A stretch of 5,273 nt of DNA from JBOGED01 sp050743625 (GTDB lineage: Bacteria > Actinomycetota > Nitriliruptoria > Euzebyales > Egibacteraceae), in assembly GCA_050743625.1 (NCBI GenBank), contig JBOGED010000121.1:1-5273 (forward strand). Reading direction: 5' to 3'. The notes beneath the pieces are model-generated. The model searched no databases, was not told the origin of the DNA, and was given only the letters and a program-made list of their open reading frames with translations. The first letter of the stretch is position 1. Each line of letters starts with the position of its first letter. The translations under genes and the position numbers were made by a program. Shown piece by piece: positions 1-5,217 of the stretch.

Positions 1-22
1 TCCGCGCGGTATACCGCGCGGA
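1..22. repeat. Perfect 22-bp palindrome
   Basis: The first 22 bases form a perfect inverted repeat without spacer; each arm is TCCGCGCGGTA or its complement, and the centre is TATA. No T-run follows, which argues against a standard intrinsic terminator, although actinobacterial terminators often lack one. It could be an operator for a dimeric regulator or the end of an upstream gene's terminator. It may extend beyond the window edge. Confidence 0.5.
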
Positions 23-276
23 TCCTCCACACAAGAAACAGGTCGGCGGCGGATGTGCGCCTCCGGGCGTAGGTGATCGGCATCGCACATCTGTTCGGCG
101 CGATGGGGATGGGCCCGCACGCCCGTCACACCGCCGCGGTACCGTTTGAGCTGCCGGATGGAGTGGCGAGGCTGGGGGTGGTACCGTGCTATCTCGATTC
201 ACCGTCCTGCTCCTGGCGGGGTGCCGAGACCTTCGCGCACCTGGCGGCGGGAGCCGCCCAAGACCATGGGATGGGT
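23..276 (+). other. Upstream and leader region of rpsF
   Basis: About 250 bases lie before the S6 start. A frame open from a GTG at 73 runs into rpsF, but its 68 extra codons resemble nothing in the S6 family and I treat them as non-coding. The octamer GGTACCGT occurs at 138-145 and again at 180-187. A hairpin can form at 220-241 (GGTGC/GCACC) and a stronger one at 243-258. I found no convincing -35/-10 pair. The nearest is TATCTC at 190-195, preceded by TG, with no matching -35. Confidence 0.4.
243..258 (+). promoter_or_regulatory. GNRA-loop hairpin before rpsF
   Basis: GGCGGC (243-248) pairs perfectly with GCCGCC (253-258) around a GGGA loop, which fits the stable GNRA tetraloop pattern. 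It ends 18 bases before the ATG at 277 and contains the only purine-rich stretch near it (GGGAG, 249-253). It could therefore influence initiation. S6-S18 complexes are known to repress their own mRNA through leader structures in many bacteria; that this hairpin has such a role is inference only. Confidence 0.3.
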
Positions 277-588
277 ATGCGTACATACGAGTTGATGATG
301 ATTTCCCGGGGATCGCTCGACGAGCCCGGGGTGCAAGCGAACGTCGGTCGCTTCACGAAGCTGATCACCGATCGAGGTGGCAGGATCGAGCGGATCGACC
401 ATTGGGGCAAGCGGGAATTCGCCTACGAGATCGACCACATGCGTGAGGGGTACTACACGGTCATCGACCTGCAGATCGCCCCTGATGGACTGGTTGAGCT
501 CGAGCGGCAGTTGAGGATCGCCGACGACGTCGTCCGCCACAAGGTGGTCCGTCCCGGCCCGCGCACCAAGCGGTTTCCGACCTCGTAG
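277..588 (+). CDS. rpsF: 30S ribosomal protein S6
   Basis: This encodes a 103-residue ribosomal protein S6, which binds 16S rRNA in the central domain of the 30S subunit as a heterodimer with S18. The start MRTYELMM is the typical S6 beginning. It is followed by the conserved stretch RIERIDHWGKREFAYEI (about residues 30-46) and YYTVIDLQI (about 54-62), matching the compact S6 fold and its usual 95-105 residue length. I chose ATG 277 because family homology begins there. An ATG two codons earlier (271) is possible, and a GTG at 73 would add 68 unrelated residues. No good Shine-Dalgarno precedes 277, unlike the following genes. The S18 partner is encoded two genes downstream. The identification is very secure; the exact start is less so. 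Confidence 0.95.
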   Translation: MRTYELMMISRGSLDEPGVQANVGRFTKLITDRGGRIERIDHWGKREFAYEIDHMREGYYTVIDLQIAPDGLVELERQLRIADDVVRHKVVRPGPRTKRFPTS

Positions 589-603
589 CCATTCCCGTGC
601 CTT

Positions 604-622
604 GTGGTCCGTCAGGGACCAC
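604..622 (+). repeat. Hairpin after rpsF
   Basis: GTGGTCC (604-610) pairs with GGACCAC (616-622) around the loop GTCAG, 15 bases after the rpsF stop. No T-run follows, so it may be an RNA stability or attenuation element rather than a terminator. Confidence 0.4.
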
Positions 623-640
623 CTAGCGCCTCTTCCCCGA

Positions 641-664
641 CCGGTCCCGCAGGCGCGGGATCGG
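641..664 (+). repeat. Strong 10-bp hairpin in the rpsF-ssb spacer
   Basis: CCGGTCCCGC (641-650) pairs with GCGGGATCGG (655-664) around the loop AGGC: ten consecutive pairs including one G-U. It is the strongest structure in the spacer. It could partially terminate or process the transcript between rpsF and ssb, but the lack of a T-tract leaves the role open. Confidence 0.45.
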
Positions 665-682
665 GACTGCCTGAGCCGGCGT

Positions 683-705
683 GGCGCTGCCGGCCGTCCG
701 GCGCC
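683..705 (+). repeat. Alternative hairpins before ssb
   Basis: Two mutually exclusive pairings exist here: GGCGC (683-687) with GCGCC (701-705), or GCCGG (689-693) with CCGGC (698-702) around CCGT. They lie 20 bases upstream of the ssb ribosome binding site and do not cover it. Such short GC-rich pairings are common in high-GC DNA, so this is weak evidence. Confidence 0.25.
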
Positions 706-724
706 TATCAGTCGAGGAATGAGC

Positions 725-734
725 GAGGAGGAGG
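725..734 (+). promoter_or_regulatory. Very strong ssb ribosome binding site
   Basis: GAGGAGGAGG ends 6 bases before the GTG at 741, an extended match to the 16S rRNA 3' end. It decides the GTG start of ssb and is the strongest Shine-Dalgarno in the window. It would suit independent, efficient translation of ssb. Confidence 0.85.
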
Positions 735-740
735 TCCTCA

Positions 741-1196
741 GTGGCCAACGACAACACCATCACGATCATCGGTAACCTGACTGACGATCCCGAACTGCGA
801 TACACCCCCGCCGGGGTGCCAGTCGCGAACTGCCGGGTGGCGGTGAACCGGCGTACTTTCAACCGCGAAACCAACTCGTGGGACGACCGACTCGACGGCT
901 ACTTCACCGTCAACGTGTGGCGGGGATACGCCGAGAACGCGGCTGAATCACTACGCCGCGGAAGCCGCGTCATGGTCATGGGGCGACTGATCAGCCGCTC
1001 ATATGAGGACAAAGAGGGACAGACCCGGTGGGTCACCGAGATCGAAGCAGACGAGATCTGTCCTAGCCTGCGTTGGGCAACCGCCAAGCTTACGAAGGTC
1101 AACCGAGACTCCAGCGGCCGCGGCAACGGCGACGCCTCCTTCGGCGCAGCACCGCCCCCCGCCGCGCCGCCCGAGTCGGACGACGTTCCCTTCTAG
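741..1196 (+). CDS. ssb: Single-stranded DNA-binding protein
   Basis: This encodes a 151-residue SSB, which coats single-stranded DNA as a tetramer during replication, repair and recombination. Residues 1 to about 115 form the OB-fold: ITIIGNLTDDPELRYTPAG near the N-terminus, WRGYAENAAESLRRGSRVMV in the middle, and EADEICPSLRWATAKLTK at its end, the last typical of actinobacterial SSB. A short Gly/Ala/Pro-rich linker (about 121-145) leads to the acidic tip ESDDVPF, which in this family docks partner proteins. The tail is shorter than in many actinobacterial SSBs, which often exceed 160 residues. The GTG start is fixed by GAGGAGGAGG six bases upstream. It lies between rpsF and rpsR, the standard order, and 25 bases separate it from rpsR. 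Confidence 0.97.
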   Translation: MANDNTITIIGNLTDDPELRYTPAGVPVANCRVAVNRRTFNRETNSWDDRLDGYFTVNVWRGYAENAAESLRRGSRVMVMGRLISRSYEDKEGQTRWVTEIEADEICPSLRWATAKLTKVNRDSSGRGNGDASFGAAPPPAAPPESDDVPF

Positions 1197-1221
1197 ACCG
1201 AAAACCTCACAGGAGCACGAC

Positions 1222-1476
1222 ATGCCTTCCCCGAACCGTCCCGCCCGACCGAACCGCCCCGGCAGGACACCAAAGCGGAAAGAGGACTACTTCCGCAAGA
1301 ACAAGGTCGAGTACGTCGACTACAAAGACGTGGCGCTGCTGAGAAAGTTCATCAGCGACCGAGGCAAGATCCGCTCGGCGCGCGTCACCGGGACGAACAG
1401 CCAATACCAGCGGCTCCTCTCCGAGGCGATCAAGAACGCTCGTGAGATGGCGCTGCTGCCCTACACCAACCGTTAA
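1222..1476 (+). CDS. rpsR: 30S ribosomal protein S18, zinc-ligand-free form
   Basis: This encodes an 84-residue S18, the partner of S6 on the 30S platform. The core VEYVDYKDVALLRKFISDRGKI (about residues 29-50) and the C-terminal IKNAREMALLPYTNR are diagnostic. The basic, Pro-rich N-terminus is typical of actinobacterial S18. The protein has no cysteine at all: the first CxxC position of zinc-binding S18 reads EDYFRK here, and the usual TG-C-xxHQR segment reads TGTNSQYQR. All usual zinc ligands are therefore replaced. Cys-free ('C minus') S18 forms are known and often coexist with a zinc form encoded elsewhere. The start ATG 1222 is preceded by AGGAG at 1211-1215, 6 bases away. The gene sits 25 bases after ssb and 25 before rplI, so co-transcription is likely. 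Confidence 0.97.
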   Translation: MPSPNRPARPNRPGRTPKRKEDYFRKNKVEYVDYKDVALLRKFISDRGKIRSARVTGTNSQYQRLLSEAIKNAREMALLPYTNR

Positions 1477-1501
1477 CCCGCGCGGTGCGAAGGGATCAGC
1501 G

Positions 1502-1951
1502 ATGAAGGTCATCCTGAAGCAGGACGTTGATGCGCTCGGCGACGCGGGGGACGTCGTTGAGGTCGCCGACGGCTACGGCAACAACTATCTCGTCCCCCGC
1601 GGCCTCGCGATGCGCGCATCCAAGGGCGTCGTCGCCGACGCTGAGGCGATCCGTCAAGCGCGACTCAAGCGCGCGGCTCGAAACCTCGCGGAGGCGCAGG
1701 AGCAGAAGCAGCGGCTCGAGGCCAAGCCGGTCCGGATCACGGCTCGAGCGGGTGAGGATGGGACGCTCTACGGGTCGGTAGGCAACGCCGGGATCGCCGC
1801 GGCCGTGACCGCGCAGCTCGGGATCCCGGTCGACCGGCGGCGCATCCCGATCGAGCGCCCGCTGAAGACCCTCGGTAAGCACGAGGTGACGATCAGGTTG
1901 CACCCCGAGCTCACCGCGACGATCCGAGTGGAGGTAGTCAGGGGAGACTGA
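1502..1951 (+). CDS. rplI: 50S ribosomal protein L9
   Basis: This encodes a 149-residue L9, which binds 23S rRNA at the base of the L1 stalk; loss of L9 is known to affect frame maintenance. The N-terminal domain (residues 1 to about 50) shows MKVILKQDVDALGDAGDVVEV and the family signature GYGNNYLVPRGLAMRAS. A long charged helix follows (about 45-78, rich in Arg, Gln and Glu), then the C-terminal domain with DGTLYGSV and LKTLGKHEVTIRLHPEL. The length is normal. ATG 1502 is preceded by AAGGGA at 1490-1495 with 6-base spacing. An in-frame ATG at 1447 lies inside rpsR and has no family similarity, so I excluded it. Confidence 0.97.
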   Translation: MKVILKQDVDALGDAGDVVEVADGYGNNYLVPRGLAMRASKGVVADAEAIRQARLKRAARNLAEAQEQKQRLEAKPVRITARAGEDGTLYGSVGNAGIAAAVTAQLGIPVDRRRIPIERPLKTLGKHEVTIRLHPELTATIRVEVVRGD

Positions 1952-1958
1952 CAACCCG

Positions 1959-2018
1959 ATGAACCCCTTCCAGGACCTAAGCGCACGCGAAACCTGGGAG
2001 GGACGTATCGAACGCTGA
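1959..2018 (+). CDS. Possible 19-residue small ORF before dnaB
   Basis: An ATG at 1959 begins a complete 19-codon frame, MNPFQDLSARETWEGRIER, ending in TGA at 2016-2018. It occupies nearly all of the rplI-dnaB gap, starts 7 bases after the rplI stop, and ends one base before the dnaB ribosome binding site. AGGGGAG at 1940-1946 could serve it, with a rather long 12-base spacing. It is in the same frame as dnaB, so its TGA also blocks any upstream extension of DnaB. It may be a leader peptide coupled to dnaB translation, or chance. I recognise no family. Confidence 0.2.
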   Translation: MNPFQDLSARETWEGRIER

Positions 2019-2030
2019 CAGGAGACGCTC

Positions 2031-4244
2031 GTGGCCGCACAGCCCGACGTCGGCGTGTCACCTTCCCCCGCGTCGTACGACCGAGTCCCACCGCATAACC
2101 TTGACGCCGAGGTCAGCGTCCTGGGCAGCATGCTGCTGTCCAGAGACGCGATCGCGGAGGTCTCGGAGTTCGTCGGCCCCGAAGATTTCTATCGGGGTGC
2201 CCACCGGACGATCTACGAGTCCGCGCGGGACCTTTACGACCGCGGTGAGCCCGTCGACCCCGTCACGCTCACGGACGAGCTCGATCGCCGTGGCACGCTC
2301 AGTGACGTCGGCGGCGTCGTCGCGGTCGCCGATCTCGTCGCCAGGGTGCCGACGGCGGCGAACGCGCTGTACTACGCGCGCATCGTGGCCGAGCACGCGC
2401 TCCGGCGCCGCCTGATCGATGCGGGCACGCAGATCACCCGCCTCGGCTACCAGGCCGAGGGCGCCGACGAGGCCGTCGACTCCGCCGAGGCGCTCGTCTA
2501 CCAGGTCGCGCAACGGAACCGGGGGCGCGAGTTCACGTCGATGAAGCAGCTGCTGACCGCCAGCTTCGAGCTGATCGAACGCCTGCACGACAACGCGTCG
2601 GCGGTCACCGGGCTCTCGACGGGCTTCCGGGACTTCGACCAGTGCACCGCCGGGCTCCAACCGTCGAACCTCGTCATCTTGGCCGCCAGGCCGGCGATGG
2701 GGAAATGCCTCGCCGGTGACGCAATGGTCATTCGGTCTGATACGGGAGCGCTCCAGCGCCTCGACGAGATCGTGAGGGACCCGGACCCCGCTCCACTGGG
2801 GATCGCATCCCTCGGCCCGGACGGCACGCTCCGCGGTGGGCAAGCAGTACAAACGCACGATAACGGGATGCGAGCGGTCTGGAGGCTTTGCACCACCCTT
2901 GGGCGGGAGATCGTCGCGACGGCCAACCACCCGTTTCTCACCGCCAGCGGATGGGTTCCGCTCGCTCGGCTCGCCGGTGGAGATCGCATCGCCACTCCGC
3001 GAGCGTTGCCGTTCTTCGGCTCCGACGAGCGCCCAGACGACGAGGTCGTCCACGCTGCCCGAGCGTTGCGGTCCAGCCCAGGCGCGCAGGTGCCCGATGC
3101 CGTCTTCCGGCTGCCGAGCCGCCAGGTTGCGCTCTTCCTCAACCGGCTCTTTGAGATGGACAACGGTGGCGCATCGAGCCTCGCAGCCGGGGTCCGCCGC
3201 ATCCATGGATGCCTCTCGCAGCCATTGGCCGCGCAACTCCAGCATCTTCTCTTACGGTTCGGGATTGTCACGACCCGTACGGCGGGTCTCGACCTTCATC
3301 TCGCCGATCGCGACAGCGCCGAGCGCTTCTCGACCCAGATCGTCGCGCGCGACGGCGCACACCAGAGCGAACGCTTTGACCACAGCCTCGGATCCGACAT
3401 CTATTGGGACGAGATCGTCTCGATCGAGCCCGCCGGCGAGCAGCGCGTCTTCGACCTGACGGTTCCAGGCGACCACAACTTCGTCGCCCAGGACATCATC
3501 GTCCACAACAGCACCTTGGTCACGAACATCGCCGCGCACGTGGCGGTCAACGAGCGCAAGCCGGTGGTGCTGTTCTCGCTCGAGATGTCACAGATGGAGC
3601 TCGTCCTGCGCATCTTGGCCGGCGAGGCACGGGTCGACTCCGAGCGGCTCCGAACGGGCCGCCTGCAGGAGGCCGACTGGCCGAAGCTGTCCCAAGCCAT
3701 GGGCCGGCTCGCCGAGGCACCGCTCTTTATCGACGACACGGCCGGCATCAATCTGATGGAGATCAGGTCGAAGTGCCGGCGGCTCAAGCAGAAGCACGGT
3801 CTGGACCTCGTCGTCCTCGACTACCTCCAGCTGATGCAGCCGACCCGCCGCATCGACAACCGGGTCCAAGAGGTCGCCGAGCTCAGCCGGGGCCTCAAGA
3901 TCCTGGCCAAGGAGCTGAACGTCCCCGTCATCGCCCTCTCCCAGCTCTCCCGAAAGCCCGAGGACCGCTCCGACCGCCGTCCCCAACTCTCCGACCTGAG
4001 AGACTCGGGATCTATTGAGCAGGATGCGGACATTGTGTGTTTCATCTACCGCGACGAGGTATATGACAAGGAGTCGGCCGCGAAGGGGGAGGCTGAGCTC
4101 ATCATCGCAAAGCACCGCAACGGACCACTCTCGACCATTCACCTGGCCTTCCTCGCTCAGCACTCACTCTTCAAGGACATGGCTCGCGGCCCCGCGCACG
4201 GCAATGGGCGGCCGAGTGGCCCCCGCGCCGAAGGTGCCCTCTAG
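2031..4244 (+). CDS. dnaB: Replicative DNA helicase DnaB with in-frame intein
   Basis: This encodes a 737-residue precursor: 469 residues of DnaB helicase plus a 268-residue intein (residues 226-493). DnaB is the hexameric fork helicase that unwinds DNA using ATP and recruits primase. The N-terminal domain begins with PPHNLDAEVSVLGSMLL (about 20-36). The RecA-like motor contains Walker A ARPAMGK ending at Lys225, interrupted by the intein and resuming at Ser494-Thr. It continues with FSLEMS and its likely catalytic Glu518, Walker B VVLDY with Asp597, the RDSGSIEQDAD motif at about 658-667, and KHRNGP at 694-699. Without the intein the length is normal and every motif is intact. The GTG start is preceded by AGGAG (2020-2024) at 6 bases, and an in-frame TGA at 2016 excludes an earlier start. 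Codons ending in A/T are rare from about 2340 to 2705, more frequent in the intein, and frequent again from about 4008 to the end. Confidence 0.97.
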   Translation: MAAQPDVGVSPSPASYDRVPPHNLDAEVSVLGSMLLSRDAIAEVSEFVGPEDFYRGAHRTIYESARDLYDRGEPVDPVTLTDELDRRGTLSDVGGVVAVADLVARVPTAANALYYARIVAEHALRRRLIDAGTQITRLGYQAEGADEAVDSAEALVYQVAQRNRGREFTSMKQLLTASFELIERLHDNASAVTGLSTGFRDFDQCTAGLQPSNLVILAARPAMGKCLAGDAMVIRSDTGALQRLDEIVRDPDPAPLGIASLGPDGTLRGGQAVQTHDNGMRAVWRLCTTLGREIVATANHPFLTASGWVPLARLAGGDRIATPRALPFFGSDERPDDEVVHAARALRSSPGAQVPDAVFRLPSRQVALFLNRLFEMDNGGASSLAAGVRRIHGCLSQPLAAQLQHLLLRFGIVTTRTAGLDLHLADRDSAERFSTQIVARDGAHQSERFDHSLGSDIYWDEIVSIEPAGEQRVFDLTVPGDHNFVAQDIIVHNSTLVTNIAAHVAVNERKPVVLFSLEMSQMELVLRILAGEARVDSERLRTGRLQEADWPKLSQAMGRLAEAPLFIDDTAGINLMEIRSKCRRLKQKHGLDLVVLDYLQLMQPTRRIDNRVQEVAELSRGLKILAKELNVPVIALSQLSRKPEDRSDRRPQLSDLRDSGSIEQDADIVCFIYRDEVYDKESAAKGEAELIIAKHRNGPLSTIHLAFLAQHSLFKDMARGPAHGNGRPSGPRAEGAL
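2706..3509 (+). mobile_element. Class 1 intein in the DnaB P-loop, decayed endonuclease
   Basis: This is a 268-residue protein-splicing element inserted between Lys225 and the Ser of the Walker A GKS. The N-terminal splicing block starts CLAGDAMVI with nucleophile Cys1. Block B is ATANHPFLTASGW, with Thr72 and His75 of the TxxH motif. Block F is RVFDLTVPGDHNFVA (247-261). Block G is IIVHN, with His267 and Asn268, followed by Ser as the +1 residue. All class 1 chemistry is therefore present. Full-length DnaB inteins with LAGLIDADG endonucleases usually exceed 330 residues. Here the first LAGLIDADG helix is missing: a short PDDEVVHAARALRSSPG joins directly to VPDAVFRLPSRQVALFL. The second helix is degenerate (LFLNRLFEMDNG, about 143-154), followed by a recognisable remnant, LLLRFGIVT. 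It is probably able to splice but not to home. Confidence 0.93.
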
Positions 4245-4282
4245 CGCTCGCCTCCCGGACTTCGACTTCACTGGCGCCCTTC

Positions 4283-4318
4283 CCCGCCTCGAGAGCGCAC
4301 CTTCACTGGTCGAGGGGG
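4283..4318 (+). terminator. Possible dnaB terminator
   Basis: CCTCGA (4287-4292) pairs with TCGAGG (4310-4315); skipping G4286, CCC (4283-4285) pairs with GGG (4316-4318). The loop is 17 bases and the sequence CTTTCCTC follows. This lies 38 bases after the dnaB stop. The long loop and poor T-tract make it a moderate candidate. Confidence 0.35.
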
Positions 4319-4336
4319 CTTTCCTCATGTGAGGAG

Positions 4337-4370
4337 GCGCTCCCGAGGGGCTTCCACCCCTCCCGGGCGC
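4337..4370. terminator. Strong hairpin between convergent genes
   Basis: GAGGGG (4345-4350) pairs with CCCCTC (4357-4362) around CTTCCA. Beyond a CC/CC internal loop, GCGCTC (4337-4342) pairs with GGGCGC (4365-4370), including one G-U. It stands between dnaB and the opposing minus-strand gene and could stop transcription from both sides, as GC-rich terminators without a T-run do in actinobacteria. Confidence 0.45.
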
Positions 4371-4378
4371 GGTCGGGT

Positions 4379-4423
4379 GGGGTGTCAGGGCCGCGGTGCG
4401 GGCGGCCGGGACCCCAACACCCC
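4379..4423 (-). terminator. Nested hairpin after the minus-strand gene
   Basis: GGGGTGT (4379-4385) pairs perfectly with ACACCCC (4417-4423). Inside, GGCCGC (4389-4394) pairs perfectly with GCGGCC (4402-4407) around a 7-base loop. On the minus strand it begins 7 bases after the stop codon at 4430, the position of a terminator. No T-run follows on either strand. Confidence 0.45.
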
Positions 4424-4429
4424 GAGCGG

Positions 4430-4980
4430 CTACCCGCCGTGGCCGCTCCCGGCCGGTCCCTCTGGGGAGGCGAGGGGGTTACGGCCGGCCTGTGAGACCT
4501 CGTCGAGGTCGTTCTGTGACGCCTCGTCGGGGTCGTTGAGGACGTCAAGGAGGTCGGTGGCGAGCATCACCGCCGACCCCAGCCGTGCACGCTCGCAGAT
4601 CTTCAGCACGTCGGTGACGAGGGACTCCGCGACCTTGGCGTCCCGGCAGTCTTTGCACGGCTGCGCCAGCGCGGCGGGGCCTGTCGATCGGTAACCGATG
4701 ATCTGGTGTACCGCCAGGCGGGCAGTTGCCGCTGGCATCGGGTGCAGGCGCCCTCCAGGGTGGTGGCCGGCTCCGGCTCGCGCGCCTCACCGGGCGGCGC
4801 AAGCTCGGCCACACCGATCCGCTCGGCGTCCGGCCATCCCTCGACCAGCCTGGCCATCGCCAACGCCGCGTTGTGAGCAGGCAACAGGTCTACCGCCCAC
4901 AACACCTGATCGACCCGCACCACTGCCACCCACCGGGCCTCCGAAACCTGTACGTCGTCGCGGCGCGGCTGCGCGCTCAC
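4430..4980 (-). pseudogene. Frameshifted zinc-ribbon-like small protein gene
   Basis: I do not recognise this family. A GTG at 4980 opens a frame coding well to about 4735 (MSAQPRRDDVQVSEARWVAV, then WAVDLLPAHNAALAMARL, then GACTRCQRQLP). From about 4710 the good coding signal moves to another frame (AVHQIIGYRSTGPAALAQP, CKDC, ESLVTDVLKICERARLGSA), which ends at TAG 4432-4430. The two are joined by one missing base: 551 bases span start to stop, and adding one gives 184 codons, or 183 residues. Restoring it places CTRC and CKDC exactly 26 residues apart, a plausible zinc-binding pair. Both halves have G/C-rich third positions, so each is truly coding. The C-terminal part holds an 8-residue tandem repeat. 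The start overlaps the stop of the preceding gene by GTGA, suggesting coupling; no strong ribosome binding site is present. It is either a real recent frameshift or a sequencing error. Confidence 0.6.
4490..4537. repeat. Tandem 24-bp duplication, two copies
   Basis: Bases 4490-4513 and 4514-4537 are adjacent 24-base units identical at 21 positions; both begin CTGTGA and end GGTCGTT. On the minus strand they encode NDPDEASQ and NDLDEVSQ in the zinc-ribbon-like gene, so the duplication keeps the frame. Confidence 0.8.
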
Positions 4981-5123
4981 CGGTCTACCCGCCGCGCACC
5001 CACCACTTCATACGACTGCCGCTCTGGAAGCACCCGTCCGGGGCCGCTCACAGCTGGGGTTTTCGGGTCGGTCTGGCGGATCGCCTCTACCGCGACGACG
5101 GTGGATGTGGCCGGCGTTCCCGC

Positions 5124-5142
5124 TCATCGGTCATACCGATGA
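5124..5142. repeat. 8-bp inverted repeat over a possible start codon
   Basis: TCATCGGT CAT ACCGATGA is a perfect 8-base inverted repeat with a 3-base spacer; the spacer is the complement of the candidate minus-strand ATG at 5134-5132. It could be an operator or an mRNA hairpin. A repeat of this size can also occur by chance in 5 kb. Confidence 0.3.
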
Positions 5143-5217
5143 ACCTAAGGGGCTGGGCATAAATGACGTTGCTGTTTCCGACCGCAACCGCCCACCCGCT
5201 CGCCTCGCGGCGTTCCC

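Noticed and set aside
146..195. A sigma-70-type promoter upstream of rpsF (TTGAGC at 146-151, TATCTC at 190-195).
   Set aside because: The spacing is far too long, and neither element has an acceptable partner at 16-18 bases.
73..276. A 68-codon N-terminal extension of S6 from a GTG at 73.
   Set aside because: S6 proteins begin at MRTYEL; the extension has no family similarity and no ribosome binding site, and open frames of this length are common in high-GC DNA.
2058..3245. A 395-codon open frame on the minus strand opposite dnaB.
   Set aside because: It mirrors dnaB and its intein, which have clear motifs on the + strand; long antisense frames are expected when third positions are G/C-rich.
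2706..3509. An active LAGLIDADG homing endonuclease.
   Set aside because: Only one degenerate helix remains and the first motif is missing, so cleavage activity is unlikely.
4690..4750. Programmed -1 ribosomal frameshifting in the zinc-ribbon-like gene.
   Set aside because: I see no X-XXY-YYZ slippery heptamer and no clear downstream pseudoknot; a simple one-base loss is the plainer explanation.
4698..5162. A 154-codon + strand open frame after dnaB.
   Set aside because: It is Arg/Pro/Ser-rich and low in complexity, and lies opposite better coding frames on the minus strand.
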